Of a DNA stretch of 64,000 nt, positions 25,562 to 37,475 are shown piece by piece. The stretch's first letter is position 1, and every line of letters begins with the position of its first letter. The notes under the pieces were generated by a model. It saw nothing but the letters and a program-made list of their open reading frames with translations. It made no database searches and was not told where the DNA came from. The stretch spans positions 124,834,831 to 124,898,830 of the forward strand of contig CM037585.1 of assembly GCA_021018995.1 (NCBI GenBank), read 5' to 3'. The translations under genes and the position numbers were made by a program. This stretch comes from Chloranthus sessilifolius. Taxonomy: Eukaryota; Streptophyta; Magnoliopsida; Chloranthales; Chloranthaceae.

Positions 25562-26023
25562 TCGAATTAAATTTTTTTTTTTTTTTTATTTTTAATTTTT
25601 TTTTTTTTTTTTAAATTTGAAAATTAAAATTAAAATTGTAAATCCTATAAAATATTTCCTAAAAGAGAAAAAAAAGGAGAAGAATGAAAGATTCCTAAAA
25701 ATCCTAAAACAAAAGTCCCACAAAAGTTAATGACTAAATTTAGAAAATCCTAAAAATATCTAAAAGAGGAAAATAAGGAAAAAAGAGTCCTACCAAATCT
25801 AAAATAAGAAGTCCTAAAAATCTCTACTTCCTAAATTTCCTAAGGAAGGTATCCTAAAAATCTAAACTTCCTAAAAAGACTCCACAAAATCTTATCAAAG
25901 AGAAAAATAAAGGAAATAAATTTTAATAATTATTATTTTTTTTATTTTTATTTTTTAAACACTCAAAGCGAAAAATCCCTATCAAGATTAATCAAAATTT
26001 CACCGACAAACGCGCCAAAAACT
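25300..26023 (-). other. N1 leader: homopolymer-rich tract and primer-binding site
   Basis: 25,310-25,620 is made of poly-T runs and AATTAAA phrases, similar in composition to the N2 leader. Next to the 5' LTR the minus strand reads TTTTTGGCGCGTTTGTCGG, close to the tRNA-Asp type primer site TGGCGCCGTTGCCGGGG used by Athila-like elements. Confidence 0.65.
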
Positions 26024-27384
26024 TAATCGATTTAGAAGATCTATTGCAAGATGGCAAGAATAAAAGTGTCGAACCCATGGAAACGTGAATTTTAATTAAT
26101 TCTTTTAGAGATTTTAAAACGTCCTAAGGAAGTACCAAAGGCGATTCAATTTTACCAAAAACTTAACGCTTTTTCCTAAATGCGTAAAAATAAATTAATC
26201 TAAACAATTAATTACGATAAATCTACGAACAATATTAAAATGAGATCAAGGAATATGCTACTGATTCTGCACTTTTCTATCATTAAAACCCACTTCATTA
26301 AATCATCATTCACACCATCATTCATCTAGAAAAATGACTTGAAATAAAATATGATCATCAATCCCAAGATACCCTATCTAAAACAATGACTTTAACATTG
26401 CGGTATGAGTCATGTAAAAAGCATATAGCAGATCTCATGATATTTAGATCACGACAATCGACATAATCGCTCTCTGATAGATCACTGCAGGTCCAGATCT
26501 AGCGATTACCGTTGATGATACGCGCAATCAACTCATAACAAAGCATTTAAAATATTTTCAATCACACAAACTTTGAGCAAAACGATTCCATGATAACAAT
26601 AATAGGCGTGGTATTAATCATAAACATAGGTACTTATCTGGGATCGCATCTTCCCGATCTCTTCGATTTAGTCCATCTTGGTGTTTGATCTCCTTTTTCT
26701 TTCAAAGTCATTCCTCTTTATTTCTTCCAAAAGATATTTGCAATTGTTTTCCTAAATACAATCTATGAATTTCTCAGAAAAATAATGCAAATCTGGTACA
26801 ATCTACTGAATAAACCCAGAAGAAGGAGAAGAAGACTTGAAAAGATGAAGAAAATATTCCCCCAAAGTGAAGAGCCCTAAAAACTAAAAAGAAAGAATGA
26901 ATAATATTCTAATTGCAAAAAATAATAATCCCCCTAAGAAACTCGTGGCTTCCCTTTTTATAATAGCCTAACCCTAATACCTCTCTCGATTGACATCTAA
27001 GAGTAATTTTCGTGAATTCCCGCCTAGCTTTGCATCAGATACTGCCTCGGTATTTTGCTCATAATTTTCTGTACCGAACTCGGATTGAGGTGATTTTTGA
27101 GGCGTTGGAAAGCTGACGACGAGCTCTACAACTTTTATGTTTTAGCCATTTCCTGAATCTGACGTCTTGAAGGTCAAAATTGAGCTGCAAGTCACACTAA
27201 GTTCTCAATGACCCAAAATAGCAGTGTTTTGACATTATTTTCGGGATTCTTGGGCTGTTTTAGAAACTTGGACTGTATTTACCTGAAACACTTCAAATCT
27301 AGCAAATCTCATCAGATAGCCTTCATCGGACGGCTAAATATAGGTATTTAGGGGTGAAATATCATCATATTTCACTACTCATCA
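26024..27384 (-). repeat. N1 5' LTR (right copy)
   Basis: It is 1,361 bp and pairs with 16,075-17,470. Its rightmost ~450 bp is almost identical to the other copy, while the remaining part shows many small differences. Confidence 0.85.
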
Positions 27385-28300
27385 GGTACCGATTTCTTAT
27401 GGTGATGCAGGTCAACTAGCGATAATCGATGCATAGTCTCATCGAGCCATCTTTCTTCTTTACGAAGAGCACTGGTGCTCTCTACAGTGACTTGCTACGT
27501 CGACTAAACCCTTTACTAGATAGTTCATTGATTTGTATCTCTAACTCTTTTAATTATGTGGGGGCCATTCGGTATGTTGCCTTAGAAATTGGTGTTGTCC
27601 CTGAGATTACATCGATTTTGAACTCGATTTATCGGTTGGGTGGTACTCTAGGTAAGTCTTCACGGAATACGTCGATGAAATCTCTGACAACTACAATTAT
27701 TTTAAGGTCGACCGTCTTCTCTTGTTCCTTGTCTAATACTGCCAATAAAGGTACTCCCTTCCTTTTGATTCCTCAAAATCTGAAAGAAGGCTCTCCAAGT
27801 AATTGGAAGGTGACCACTTTAGAAAAACAGTCAATCGTGGCATGATATGCGGCTAATCAGTCCATGCCTAATATGATGTCGAAATCCTAAAATTCCAACA
27901 CGATGAGATCTACTAGAAGATCATGACCTTTAATATTTATTATGGTGTCTCGATAGATTAAAGTAGCCATCATGGTGTTCCCGGATGGTGTCGAGATAGT
28001 CAATCTCCTTCCTAAGAGTATGGGTTTAGCTTAAATTTCTGACATAAACCCTGGACTGATGAATGACCATGTAGACCCTGAGTTTATAAGAATGAGGCCT
28101 AAGTGCTTAATGTCGCACTCATGCTGATAAACAGAGAGGTTACCTGTTAGCATAAGGTGTGCTAAGATGTCTTCGAGTTTGATAAAAGGTTTAGAGTTTA
28201 TCAAATTCGTACGAGGAATTTCACGAAATGAAAGTTTATGACAACTACACTCGAATTACATAAAGAAAGATAATTTGATTTGACTTAGTAATGGTACCTT
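27385..28300 (-). pseudogene. Tekay-like RT N-terminus and protease region
   Basis: The minus strand shows RLCIDYR and NRYP next to the N1 junction, then KKDGS, SRGFSRRSK-like fingers and, further right, protease-linker residues such as VVRDFIDVF. It continues the element interrupted at 16,074. Fossil. Confidence 0.75.
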
Positions 28301-28399
28301 GAATGACTTCGTCGCTAGTCATAGTGTTCTGCTATGACATTGCAAATACGTGGCCTGGCTCGGAGGCTTTGCTTGAGTAATATATTGTGAGCCCTGTGT

Positions 28400-29300
28400 T
28401 GAAGCTCTTTCGGGGCAGTCCCTAACCATGTGTCCCTCTTTTTTGCACCGAAAACATTTTTCGATACCTTGCTTGCATACTCCGGGCATGTGCCTCTTGT
28501 TATATATTACGCAAGGTTCGTAGGGTGCTTAGGTGGGTGTGGGACAACATTTCTTCCTGAGAAGGTGGGGGTCAGTTGTGTCTGCAGGGGTGTGAGACGT
28601 GGCCTTTTGTTTTCTGAAAGGGATGGGGAAGGCTAGATCCTTTGGGTAAAAGTAAGTACAGGTCTCTATGGAATAAATGAGTCCCTTTGTATAGCCTTAT
28701 CCTGTTGGACCTCCAACCTGACATTCCTTCTATTAAGCATTTTGCCTGATTCCCTTTCTTGGTTCTGTGCATGGTCCACGAGCTCTCATACATTTTAATC
28801 TTCATTGGGCTAACTTCTTACGATAGAATGGTCGCAAGCCGTTCTGAAATGCAAAGAGCTTATCCCCTTCATCTGCGATCAAATTCCCAGCAAATCTGGA
28901 TAGCTAATCAAACTTGGCTTTGTACTCGGCCATAGTCATACTCCATTTTGTAAGTCCATAAATTCTCTTTTCTTCTGATATCTGGTGGCTGCAAAGAAGT
29001 ACTTTCTGAAGTATGCTTCCCTGAACTGTTGTCATGTCCACTCTTCTTCATTGTTTCGATTTGCAGCTCTCTTTGCTGCTTTTCACCGTTCTCTACTTCT
29101 TGATCGAAATAGAATGCTGCCCACTTCACCTTTTCATTTTCTTCGGGTGAAGAGTTCTCAAAGAATTTCTTGATTTTATTTATCCAATCTTCAACAGCGA
29201 CTAGGTCGAGCTGACCATGGAAGTAGGGGTCGAACTCTGTTGAATACTTGGAATTCAGCAAGTGCGTGACGTTGATTTACAAGATCTTGGATGCCTTGTC
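28400..29300 (-). pseudogene. Tekay-like gag with CCHC zinc knuckle
   Basis: Near 28,425-28,460 the minus strand reads CFRCKKEGHMVRDCPE, a CCHC zinc knuckle of gag nucleocapsid. From 28,908 to 29,261 it carries a gag core segment with EDWINKIKKFFE and EKVKWAAFYF. Fossil. Confidence 0.78.
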
Positions 29301-29570
29301 TTTGTTGTTCTCTTTACACTTCCATCTCATGCAACCGTTGAGTCCTTTCTTGTTGGTGGGACTGTGTCAGCTTAGTCATCTGCTGATTGAATGTGGTGGT
29401 CGTCTAACGTAGTAGGCGCATTGCTTTAGATTCTTGAGTACCTTCCTATGATGATCCCTCATTCACTTGTAAGCGAGCTAGTTCTCTACGTTGTGGAGCC
29501 ATTAAATCATGATTCCACAAGATGTCGTCCGTTAGTGAATTTGTATAACCTAGTCTCTTAAGGAAGTAAA

Positions 29571-29588
29571 GTCTGGGCTTTGATACCA
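29571..29588 (-). other. Primer-binding site, initiator tRNA-Met type
   Basis: The minus strand reads TGGTATCAAAGCCCAGAC, four bases after the LTR end GTGACA. This matches the TGGTATCAGAGC site used by most plant Ty3 and copia elements and sets the LTR boundary at 29,593. Confidence 0.85.
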
Positions 29589-31445
29589 TCTTTGTCACTA
29601 CTCATAATTCTTACCCAATCTCAAAGGCCTAGAATTCAGTGTTATGACACTGTACGCTTGTTAAGGCGATAAGCGAACATACATACAATCCATATCTAAG
29701 ATCAGGGCATTTAAATATAACATTTAATGACTCATAAATAAGGGTGGAAAGCATAAATAATCATTCATAAGGTAAAATCCTAACCGTGCATCTAAGACAT
29801 AAAAATTGAAGTTTCACGTAGGGTAAAATCGTCCCATACGTAAACTCATTGAAGTATCAAAATAACATAAACAAATCTCTCAAGAAAATAAAAAGATTCA
29901 GCACTAACGCTCAAAGCTTATAATAGTCCGTCGGATCTACGCTCTCATTCAAGTGGTAGCAGACGTCCTCATCTACATAAGCCGCCTCCGGTACAACTGC
30001 CTCCATGTCATCATCGGCAGTGTGATCGGAAGCCTCGCCTGAAACTGTTAGATTTTGGGAGGGCAGTGAGTTTACTCAGTCGCATAAATTTAGTGGGTTA
30101 CACAATCGATCCACCATAACTTACCCAGATGATCGTGTTTGCAATCACTTGAATTGCAATGTATTTTGAAATGAAACCAAGAAGCTTTATAAAATCTCAA
30201 TAATGTCTATAAATCTCGTAACATATATATCAAAATTGAAAAATATAACATTATATGAAATGTACATAATGCATCTATTTTTTATTTTCTTCACTATTTG
30301 TCTCATCAACTTAACATACATGACATATCTGAAATCTTATTATTACTTCATACGCCTACACAACGTACTTCGTATCTTTCTTATATTAATTAAACGATCT
30401 GTACTAGGGCCACTGCTTGAGCCTATCACGCGAGATCCACGTGTAAATAACCACCTAACCTCCATATCATAAAATATACCACCATCCAACCATCTGAGGT
30501 TGCAAATATAGTAACAACAATGTCCCCTTAGTTCGAGACAATGCTAATATATTGTCCTTAAGACCCGTCTCGACTACAGACGTTGGACTCTTACGGCGAC
30601 TCGTAAGGTATGACACGTGTAAAACTTAATTCATATTCAACTGGCCTTCATAGTGTGTCTTAATATATTATATCATTATTCGGTTCTGGGCTTAAATCCC
30701 CACCCCGATTTTATCTTTACGTGGGCTTAAGTCCCCACTTTTTTAATATATTTGTATCTTAGCATATTTATTTCTTCTCTTTTTCTCATAACTTAATTTA
30801 AATGAGCTACGGTGCGATAGGGTTCACTAACCACACTTTCCAAGGGATGTGTGGCAGCCTATACTCCCATAGAAGTATTGCATCCATATATGGATGCCTA
30901 CATTTTAAGTTTCATGTGACCGTAAAAGAAATTCCACCATAACGAAGGCTTATGTCATATGTCATGTCTTAATTCTTAACTTATCTTGCTCATGCTCTGT
31001 CACAATTTTCTTCGTAATGAATGTCATATGATAGTGGTGAAACATATATCAGAAAGAAACTATAACATGCACCTGAAGCATTGCATAAAAAAAATGAAAA
31101 TTAATATTAAGCATAAAACATGATGTGCATAAAAATAGTGAATAAGAAATATTTAACCATATTTATTCTATGATTGAATCTAATTACTCATCAATGGGGT
31201 TAGTTGTGTCTATAAAAGTTGATGATTTGTCGGTAAAGCGATCAAACATGTTTTTGACCCTAAAGAGACACACGTATCCATTCAAGGACTATAGGAGCCT
31301 TAAAAGAGATAACAAATATTCCCATTATGTCCGAAAGATTCAAAAACTATAAGATCGACTCCTGTTTCACTTAAATCAGATGTCCCAGTAAAAAGAAACT
31401 CGAGATCAGAATCATAAAGGAAAAACAGTTCTAAAACTGTTCATC

Positions 31446-31933
31446 TCAACTGGTCAAAAATGGGTCTCGACCGGTCAAGATCAGAGAATAATCTAAAGGA
31501 TAAAGCCTTGACTGGTCGAATGTGCATTTCAATCGGTTGAGATGGAACAAAGGACATAAGTCATTTTTAAAAAAAATGTAATCTCGACTGGTCGAATTAT
31601 TTTTCAACTGGTCAAGATGAAAGGATGGAGTTTTGAAGACCCCAAACTCAACTGGTCGAAAATAGGTTTTGATCGGTCAAATTGTCTAAGAAACTGGGGA
31701 GCATAGCAGTCTTGACTGGTCGAATTTGATTTTCGACCGGTTGAGCTGTCTGAACAAAAAAACATCCCAATTATATAAACTTCAATCGCTCGATCAATTT
31801 TCCTGAAGGGCTAGAGAGAAATCCAACTTCGACTAGTCAAAATAGGGTTTCGACCGGTCGAGTTCAACCAGAGAATAAGGTCCCTTATAAAAATATAGTC
31901 TCAACCGATCGACTTTGAATTTGGACCGGTCTA
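31446..31933. repeat. Seven dyads of TCGACCGGTCGA-type palindromes, 20-21 bp apart
   Basis: Pairs start near 31,446, 31,508, 31,583, 31,648, 31,712, 31,829 and 31,900. Each pair has two 12 bp variants of TCGAC(C/T)GGTCGA whose starts lie about 21 bp apart (one at 20), with roughly 60-115 bp between pairs. Sequence between the motifs is not conserved. Confidence 0.85.
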
Positions 31934-32373
31934 GTTGGCAATATCATGCACAATTCGAGTTTTTTGAGACGTAGTTCGATCACTTCTTGATTTCTTTGAG
32001 GGTTGAATCAAGGTTTCTTTTATTTGAAAATAACTGAATAATTTAAGATAGATTTAGAGATACACACCTTGTGAAGCAGAATCGATTCCTACGGCGATTT
32101 GGTTTGATGGAGGTTGGATTCGAGTGACGATCTTCTCGAGTTCCTTCCACGAGAAATCTTTTCTTATGATAGACCAATAGCAGCGACAATGAGCTTTGAT
32201 GGGTCGCCAATATGATTTGAAACCCACAGTTCATTCCACCGTGGAATTCGATGGAGATCCGGTGTAGGAGGTGTAGATGTTGGTGCAGGAAGGCTGCTTT
32301 TGCAAAGAGAGCAAGAGAGAGGGAGACAACTGAGAGAAAATAATGTATTGATTTCTAAATCTCTCTAGGTTCC

Positions 32374-32391
32374 CTATATATATATATAGAA
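32374..32391 (-). promoter_or_regulatory. TATA-rich promoter of the right LTR
   Basis: The minus strand reads TCTATATATATATATAGGG, followed downstream by CT/GAGAG-rich sequence. The position inside the LTR fits the U3/R promoter of a minus-strand element. Confidence 0.5.
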
Positions 32392-32694
32392 GAGTTTATT
32401 AAAGGAAGTGTCTAATTAGGCAAGTTGACTTATTGAGAGAGGCAAGAGTCCAGAAAAAGTAAGAGTCTCTTAAGGAATCTAATTGCTTTCAAATCAAATC
32501 CACAATTCAATGGAGTCAATTTCCTTAGCTGGTTTAAAGCAACAAATTTTCTTGGGATTTTCGAGTACCATTTCTACATAAACGGATCACAATTAGAAAT
32601 TTCTCAATTTAAAATGTGTTGGCCATGATATGAGGCTTGGTGCTTCGCCCATCTTTTACCATTAAACAAGGTCAACTAGACCCGAATCATAACA

Positions 32695-33219
32695 TGTATC
32701 TTATGTACCATAACTAGCCATTTTAAAAGGATAATATATAGTCATTATAAAATGGAAGAAATCCTAAATTTGTCATTAACTTATAAAGATTGAAGGGCAT
32801 ATATCCTGTTACGTCAAAAGTTTGAAAAAGATTTATGTCGACATTTAAAAAAAAAAAAAACAGTTTGCTTATGTCACTTTCTCTTTTTAAAAACTAAGTT
32901 TTACGTTTAAATAGTGGTAAAAAAACAACGGTGTGACTATTATGCAATAATTTTTCAACTTGGTTTCTAATGATTTTAAAAGCTAAGGGTACCCAATTTT
33001 AGGTGGTGCCAAAGAGAGGGCCGGACTATACAATAGGTGGTAGCAAAAAAAGCTATCATGAGATCATTTAGGCATCATGTGACATCAATCATAAGTATGA
33101 CGACAATTTGAGCTCTATCAAATACATATTGTTAAAAATGTGGTCAAAGATCCTAAATTCAGTACACCAAATTTATTAGGCGTTGTCTTATCTTTGATTC
33201 ATCAAACAGAGGGTAGAAA

Positions 33220-33309
<90 letters not shown>

Positions 33310-33966
33310 TTTTAAATCATATGTTCAATGGCTGATCTGATCAATTCAAAACATGTTAATTATTTTGGGTTGATCAATCCAACTGGCATGTGATCTGGCA
33401 CATTAGTCGTAGCAGTTTTTGCTATCACCGATTGAATATCCCCAATTCTCTTTGTAAAATCTCATTAATATATATTATAAATATCTCAAAAAATAGTTAT
33501 CTAATTTGGAGAATCCAAGGATTCCATACTTAGCACAAATTGTCACTGGATTTTAAGACAACGGGTACCAAACAAACCCTTCGCTTATTAACTAACTCAA
33601 TATGGAGCATCAATCTGATGACCGGAGGTGTTTCGTGTCTGCGGTACAACTTTTAGAAGTTAACTATAGGGAAATTCAGCAAAAAAAGATGAATTTTGAA
33701 AGAATTAACTTTATATATCAAAACTGAACTATTTTGCAATCACATTTTATATTTATATCTTAATTATTTTTTAATAAGCTAGTATTCGGTAGACAATCGG
33801 GGTGGCGACGTATTGATACTTACTCTATTTTGTTCATGTGCCACTATTAGGTACCATGTGTCGCATGGTGCATAAGCCTAAAAGCACAAAAATGGGATGA
33901 CCGATTGATTGTTTGAACATATATTAGCCGTTTACTTTTTAATGCTTGTAAGCTCTTAATTACGTA

Positions 33967-33998
<32 letters not shown>

Positions 33999-34001
33999 TT
34001 A
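32695..34001. other. Spacer between Tekay-like LTR and MULE, no gene
   Basis: AT-rich with no plausible protein. It contains a long TA repeat (33,222-33,301) and a second TA run (33,968-33,993) that abuts the MULE end. Confidence 0.55.
33222..33301. repeat. TA dinucleotide repeat, about 40 units
   Basis: An uninterrupted TA run is followed by a T-run. Any reading frame across it is an artefact. Confidence 0.98.
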
Positions 34002-34097
34002 TATTTTCATAATCAATCTTGTCAGATTCACCTTTTCCGTAAGAGACCCTATACTTTCCCCTTTCACCTAATCAACTAGCTTAAAGCCGAGCTGACC
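34002..34097 (+). repeat. MULE left terminal inverted repeat
   Basis: The segment containing CACCTTTTCCGTAAGAGACC and CTATACTTTCCCCTTTCACC matches the complement of 56,170-56,265 (TTTTCGTCAGAGATCC, CTATACTTGCACCTTTCGCC). Identity is roughly 80% by eye. Confidence 0.8.
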
Positions 34098-34445
34098 TAA
34101 GGAGAGTAAAAAGTCGAAGATACCCCTTCTATGACTTTCTTTAACCTATAAAAGCATCCCCTTCTTTCTCTTTTTAATTTGTTCCAGTTAGTGAGAGATA
34201 AAGCTGGCGAAGGGAAGACGTCTTCTTCCTCAGTCCAATCATCGCTTTGGAAGTAGAAAACACAGGCTTGGGAGTAGAAGACCTTGCATTTTGTCATTGG
34301 GAAAAGAAGAGAGGTATGTTCAGATCATCCAGTGTAAACTTTATTTTCAATTTCTTAGGGTTTCTTAATGGTGCAGTATAAAAAAGATATATTTTTTATT
34401 GGTAAATTTTTTTTAAAGAAACGTTATCTTATTCCTAGACAAGAC

Positions 34446-34641
34446 AGTCTATACCGACACTATAAATAGGCGATACTGACTGTTTAAAAAGGCGATATCG
34501 ATTGTTTAAATAGTCGATAACGATTCTATAAATCGTCGATATCGCCGTTTTAAACAGTCGATACCGACTGTATAAACTGTCGATACCGCCTTTGTAAACA
34601 GTCGATATCGTTTGGTTATAGTGTCGGTATCGATTGTCTAG
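34446..34641. repeat. MULE array A: nine 22 bp palindromic units
   Basis: Units such as AGTCGATACCGACTGTATAAAC and relatives repeat at an exact 22 bp step. The core is the near-perfect palindrome AGTCGATATCGACT followed by an 8 bp AT-rich spacer. It lies inside a likely 5' leader intron of the transposase gene (donor AG|GTATGT at 34,314, acceptor AAACAG ending 34,704). Confidence 0.9.
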
Positions 34642-34704
34642 ACAGACTTCATTTCTCCTTTGTGTCATCTGTTTTATGACTTCTTTCTTCGCATTCTTAA
34701 ACAG

Positions 34705-37344
34705 GCGATGTCAGAGGTGGGCATTTCTCTTCTCTGTCACTATAATGGTCTTCTTGTAAGCGATGATAGCTTGTATGAAAGTGACCAGCAGATGCTTTTT
34801 TTCATTTCGACAAATATTTCTTATGAACAATTTATAAGGTGAATGTACGTTGTCAGCTTTACGAGGGCGGATGAAACACTTTCCGTAAAGTTCTCTATGA
34901 AGATAATGAATACCTTGTGTTTGTCAACATTTTGGACTCTAATGTTTGGCTTCTCTATTTGCATTTTATAAAGCCAGGGTGGACGTTATAAAAGTATTCA
35001 TCATTAAAAAATTGTCATCCTTTCGAGTCAAATCTAAACAAGTACCTCTTGTTGGGACTGATTTTGTGAGTAATCACTCCTTTCAACCATATAAGTTTGA
35101 AGATGATGGACCTATATACGATACACTCTGTTTAGACGATAACAACGTTATTACGGTAAAGATGTCGGTCAGAAAAGCAACTATTAATTTAAACGATGCT
35201 CTAGTTGAATCATATGATGGCTCACTAAAATATATACATGGATCACAATAATATCATCAAGAGTTAGACTACATGTCAGAAAGGGTGGGGGATGAAGATG
35301 ATTTCAGTCATATCTTCCCCAGTGGATTCACAACTTGGTTGACTCGTGAATTATATTCTACCATTCCATCGATGGGGATTACTAGAGGAGCTCAACCCTA
35401 TGTCTATAGACATGAGCACCTCTTCGGTGAAGGACCTAGTCAAATACGTTAAAATCCCTTCGGTGAAGGGCCTAGTCAATCACGTCAGAACTCTTGGTGA
35501 AGGACCTAGTCAACCACGTTAGAATCCCGATGGTGAAGGATCTAGTCAACCACTTGAGAACTCCGCTAGTGAAGGGCGTAGTCATCCTCAACTCACTAAT
35601 GAAAATAACTTAGAAGAGAACGCCCAAGATTATGATAGCGAACCGGATGGGTTATAAAAGAGGATCCAAAAATTTTGATGAGAGACATTGATAATCCCCT
35701 AGTAAACAGAAATTAGGAAGGGTCAGAGACATCGGGTGACTCTTCCGATCAAGATGTAGAAATCGAATACTAGAATTGGACGTTTAAAGTTGGAGAGATT
35801 TCCAGAGACAAACAAACATTCCAATGAGCATTGAAAGAACATGCTGTAGATAACAACTTCTAAATCTGGCATATGGTCACCATAATGCAACAATCTCCTT
35901 CATAGCCAGCTATGTACGAGAGAAACTTATGGAAGGATTCGACTACACACCTGTGTCGATAATGTTTGACATTATAAAAACTTATAATATGCAAATCAAA
36001 TATTCTAAGGCTTGGAGGGAGAAAGAGCCAGCCTTGAACGATATTAGAGGCAGTTGACAAGGGCAATTTATAGATCTATCAGCCTACGTGAAGGAGATGG
36101 AGAGAGTAGATCCTATTATACAAACATCCTTTCAATTTATGTCTGATGATAAGTTTTAAATTTTTTTTTAGAGTTTTACCCCATGCATCGAAGCTCTCGT
36201 AATACACTTCGTCTCATATTATTTGTAGATGGCACACACCTACGGAGATGTTTCAAAAGGATCCTACTTATCGTCTCGATGCAAGACAGTAATGGTCATA
36301 TATTACCGTTAGTGTTCACCGTCATTGAGGTAGAAGAAGAGGATACGTGGATGTGGTTTCTTGAATGAGTAAGTGCGTTCGTGATCGGTCAGTTTAACAA
36401 ATATTTCGTTATTATCACGGACAGGTCGAAGAGTTTAATAAAAGCGGTGAAATGAATTTTCCCTAACGCATACTACAACTACTACATGTGACATATGACA
36501 CATAATTTGGCACACAAGTATCCCAATAATGGCGTGTTGGATCTATAGTGGTGCACTGCGCGTGTATATTCAGTAGAGAGATTTGATTATTTTATAAATA
36601 AAATCAAGGAAAAGACTGATCCTCAGGCCGTGGAGTATATTTTAAAAATAAACCCGAAGAATTGGTCACACGCACATATCAAAGAAAGGTAATACGATTC
36701 CCTCACTACAAATAATAGTGAAAGCTTGAACAATGTATTTAAGTTAGCTTGGGAGAAATCAATTATCAACTTAATCAAAACTACTAGAGAGAAAGGCGCC
36801 GATTATTTTTTAAAGAGTCGATAGAGATCTGAGAATTAGAGCACCCTCCTCTATCCAAAAGTAGACAAGCAATGAAGAAGGTGCTCCAATGGGCTAGTAG
36901 AAAGAGAGCTCAATCATACGGGCGCGATTATTTCCAAATGAATTTTGAGAGTTTTATTTTCCACGTCGACTTGGAACAGAAGACGTGTATTTATCGTCGT
37001 TGGCACATTCATGATTTGCCTTGCTCACATGCCGTTACGGCCATCAATCGGAGAAGTTACCATTACAATAACTTCTGTGAGAAGTAATTTTTCACCGCTT
37101 GCTTCAGACAATCTATAACGAACAATGGGTTCCCACTCTCGATAAAAGCTCATGGAAAATTCAAGCTGACCAACTGCCAAAAAATATGAAAGTCAGACAA
37201 CCCTATAATTCTCGAAAGCAAGTCGAACGTCCATGGAAGAGAAAGATACAGTCTAAGGGTGAAGTTAGGGCCCTACAGTGTGGTAGGTGCAATGAGTATG
37301 CTCACAACAGCAAGAGTTGTTCGGTAGTGGGACCGATGGGTTGA
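34705..37344 (+). pseudogene. MuDR/mudrA-type MULE transposase (degraded)
   Basis: Translation likely began at the ATG at 34,708, just after a splice acceptor. Visible parts: an N-terminal region to 35,251; a GEGPSQ repeat (35,421-35,588); a MuDR-like FRDKQTF-type segment near 35,800; the catalytic core with VDGTHLRR (Asp near 36,228) and IITDRSKSLIKAV (Asp near 36,420); a SWIM zinc finger with CIYRRWHIHDLPCSH (about 36,990-37,035); and a zinc knuckle CGRCNEYAHNSKSC (about 37,279-37,320). The core belongs to the MULE DDE family. In-frame stops and frame changes occur, for example TGA at 36,366-36,368 after WMWFLE, so the protein is not made whole. The third catalytic residue (Glu) was not assigned with certainty. 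Confidence 0.85.
35421..35588 (+). repeat. In-frame ~37 bp repeat coding for GEGPSQ units
   Basis: The phrase GGTGAAGGACCTAGTCAA and close variants recur five times at about 36-39 bp. It encodes a run of (G/S)EG(P/S/R)S(Q/H) segments within the transposase. The surrounding units drift and include stops. Confidence 0.8.
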
Positions 37345-37397
37345 TAGAGTATGTGCCTCATTTATATAGGAAACCGCTATCTAATTTGAGCAATGAT

Positions 37398-37475
37398 GAT
37401 CGATATCGTTCTATTAAGAGATCGTTAACGCTTTTATATAAGAGCGATACAATTCCATTAAGAGATTGGTAACTT
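37398..37475. repeat. MULE array E: short 20-24 bp palindromic units
   Basis: GATCGATATCGTTCTATTAA, then GATCGTTAACGCTTTT, GCGATACAATTCC and GATTGGTAACTT, each separated by a TTAAGA/ATAAGA spacer. It lies between the 3' ends of the two convergent MULE genes. It is a degenerate relative of arrays A-D. Confidence 0.7.

Larger units (their letters stand above)
16075..27384 (-). mobile_element. Athila-like Ty3 element N1 (fossil) in the Tekay-like RT
   Basis: The element starts TGATCGATTTAG and ends ACTACTCATCA. It is flanked by a perfect 5 bp duplication GGTAC (16,070-16,074 and 27,385-27,389), so the insertion is clean. It is on the minus strand, 11,310 bp long. Order from right: 5' LTR, PBS, AT-rich leader, gag, protease, RT/RNase H, integrase, spacer, polypurine tract, 3' LTR. 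Protein similarity and gene order match Athila-type elements and the element N2. The last ~450 bp of the LTR copies are nearly identical, which suggests a recent insertion. The coding region is broken in many places, well over ten. Confidence 0.88.
12015..29592 (-). mobile_element. Body of a Tekay/Del-like Ty3 element (fossil, split by N1)
   Basis: On the minus strand from right to left it runs: PBS, gag with a CCHC knuckle, protease, reverse transcriptase, RNase H, integrase, chromodomain, polypurine tract. This is the order of a chromovirus. N1 (16,075-27,384) interrupts the reverse transcriptase. Without N1 the body is about 6.3 kb. It is broken at well over a dozen places and cannot be active. 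It must be older than N1. A block of about 1 kb in the integrase region is unexplained, and the two flanking LTRs do not match each other. Confidence 0.8.
29593..32694 (-). mobile_element. Right LTR ('R') of the Tekay-like element
   Basis: The 3' end of the LTR (GTGACA at 29,593, minus strand) is fixed by the adjacent PBS. The other end is placed at about 32,694, where the minus strand reads TGTTATGATTCGGG; this is a guess based on a typical Tekay LTR start. A TATA-rich promoter at 32,374-32,391 and a palindrome array at 31,446-31,933 lie within. It shows no clear match to the LTR at 1,109-12,001. Confidence 0.55.

Noticed and set aside
31446-31933. Regular palindromic repeats that could look like a CRISPR array
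   Set aside because: The repeats are 12 bp dyads with uneven larger gaps in a plant LTR. There are no cas genes and no constant repeat-spacer lengths.
33140-33340. Reading frame of Ile-Tyr repeats
   Set aside because: It is produced by the TA dinucleotide run and is not a protein.
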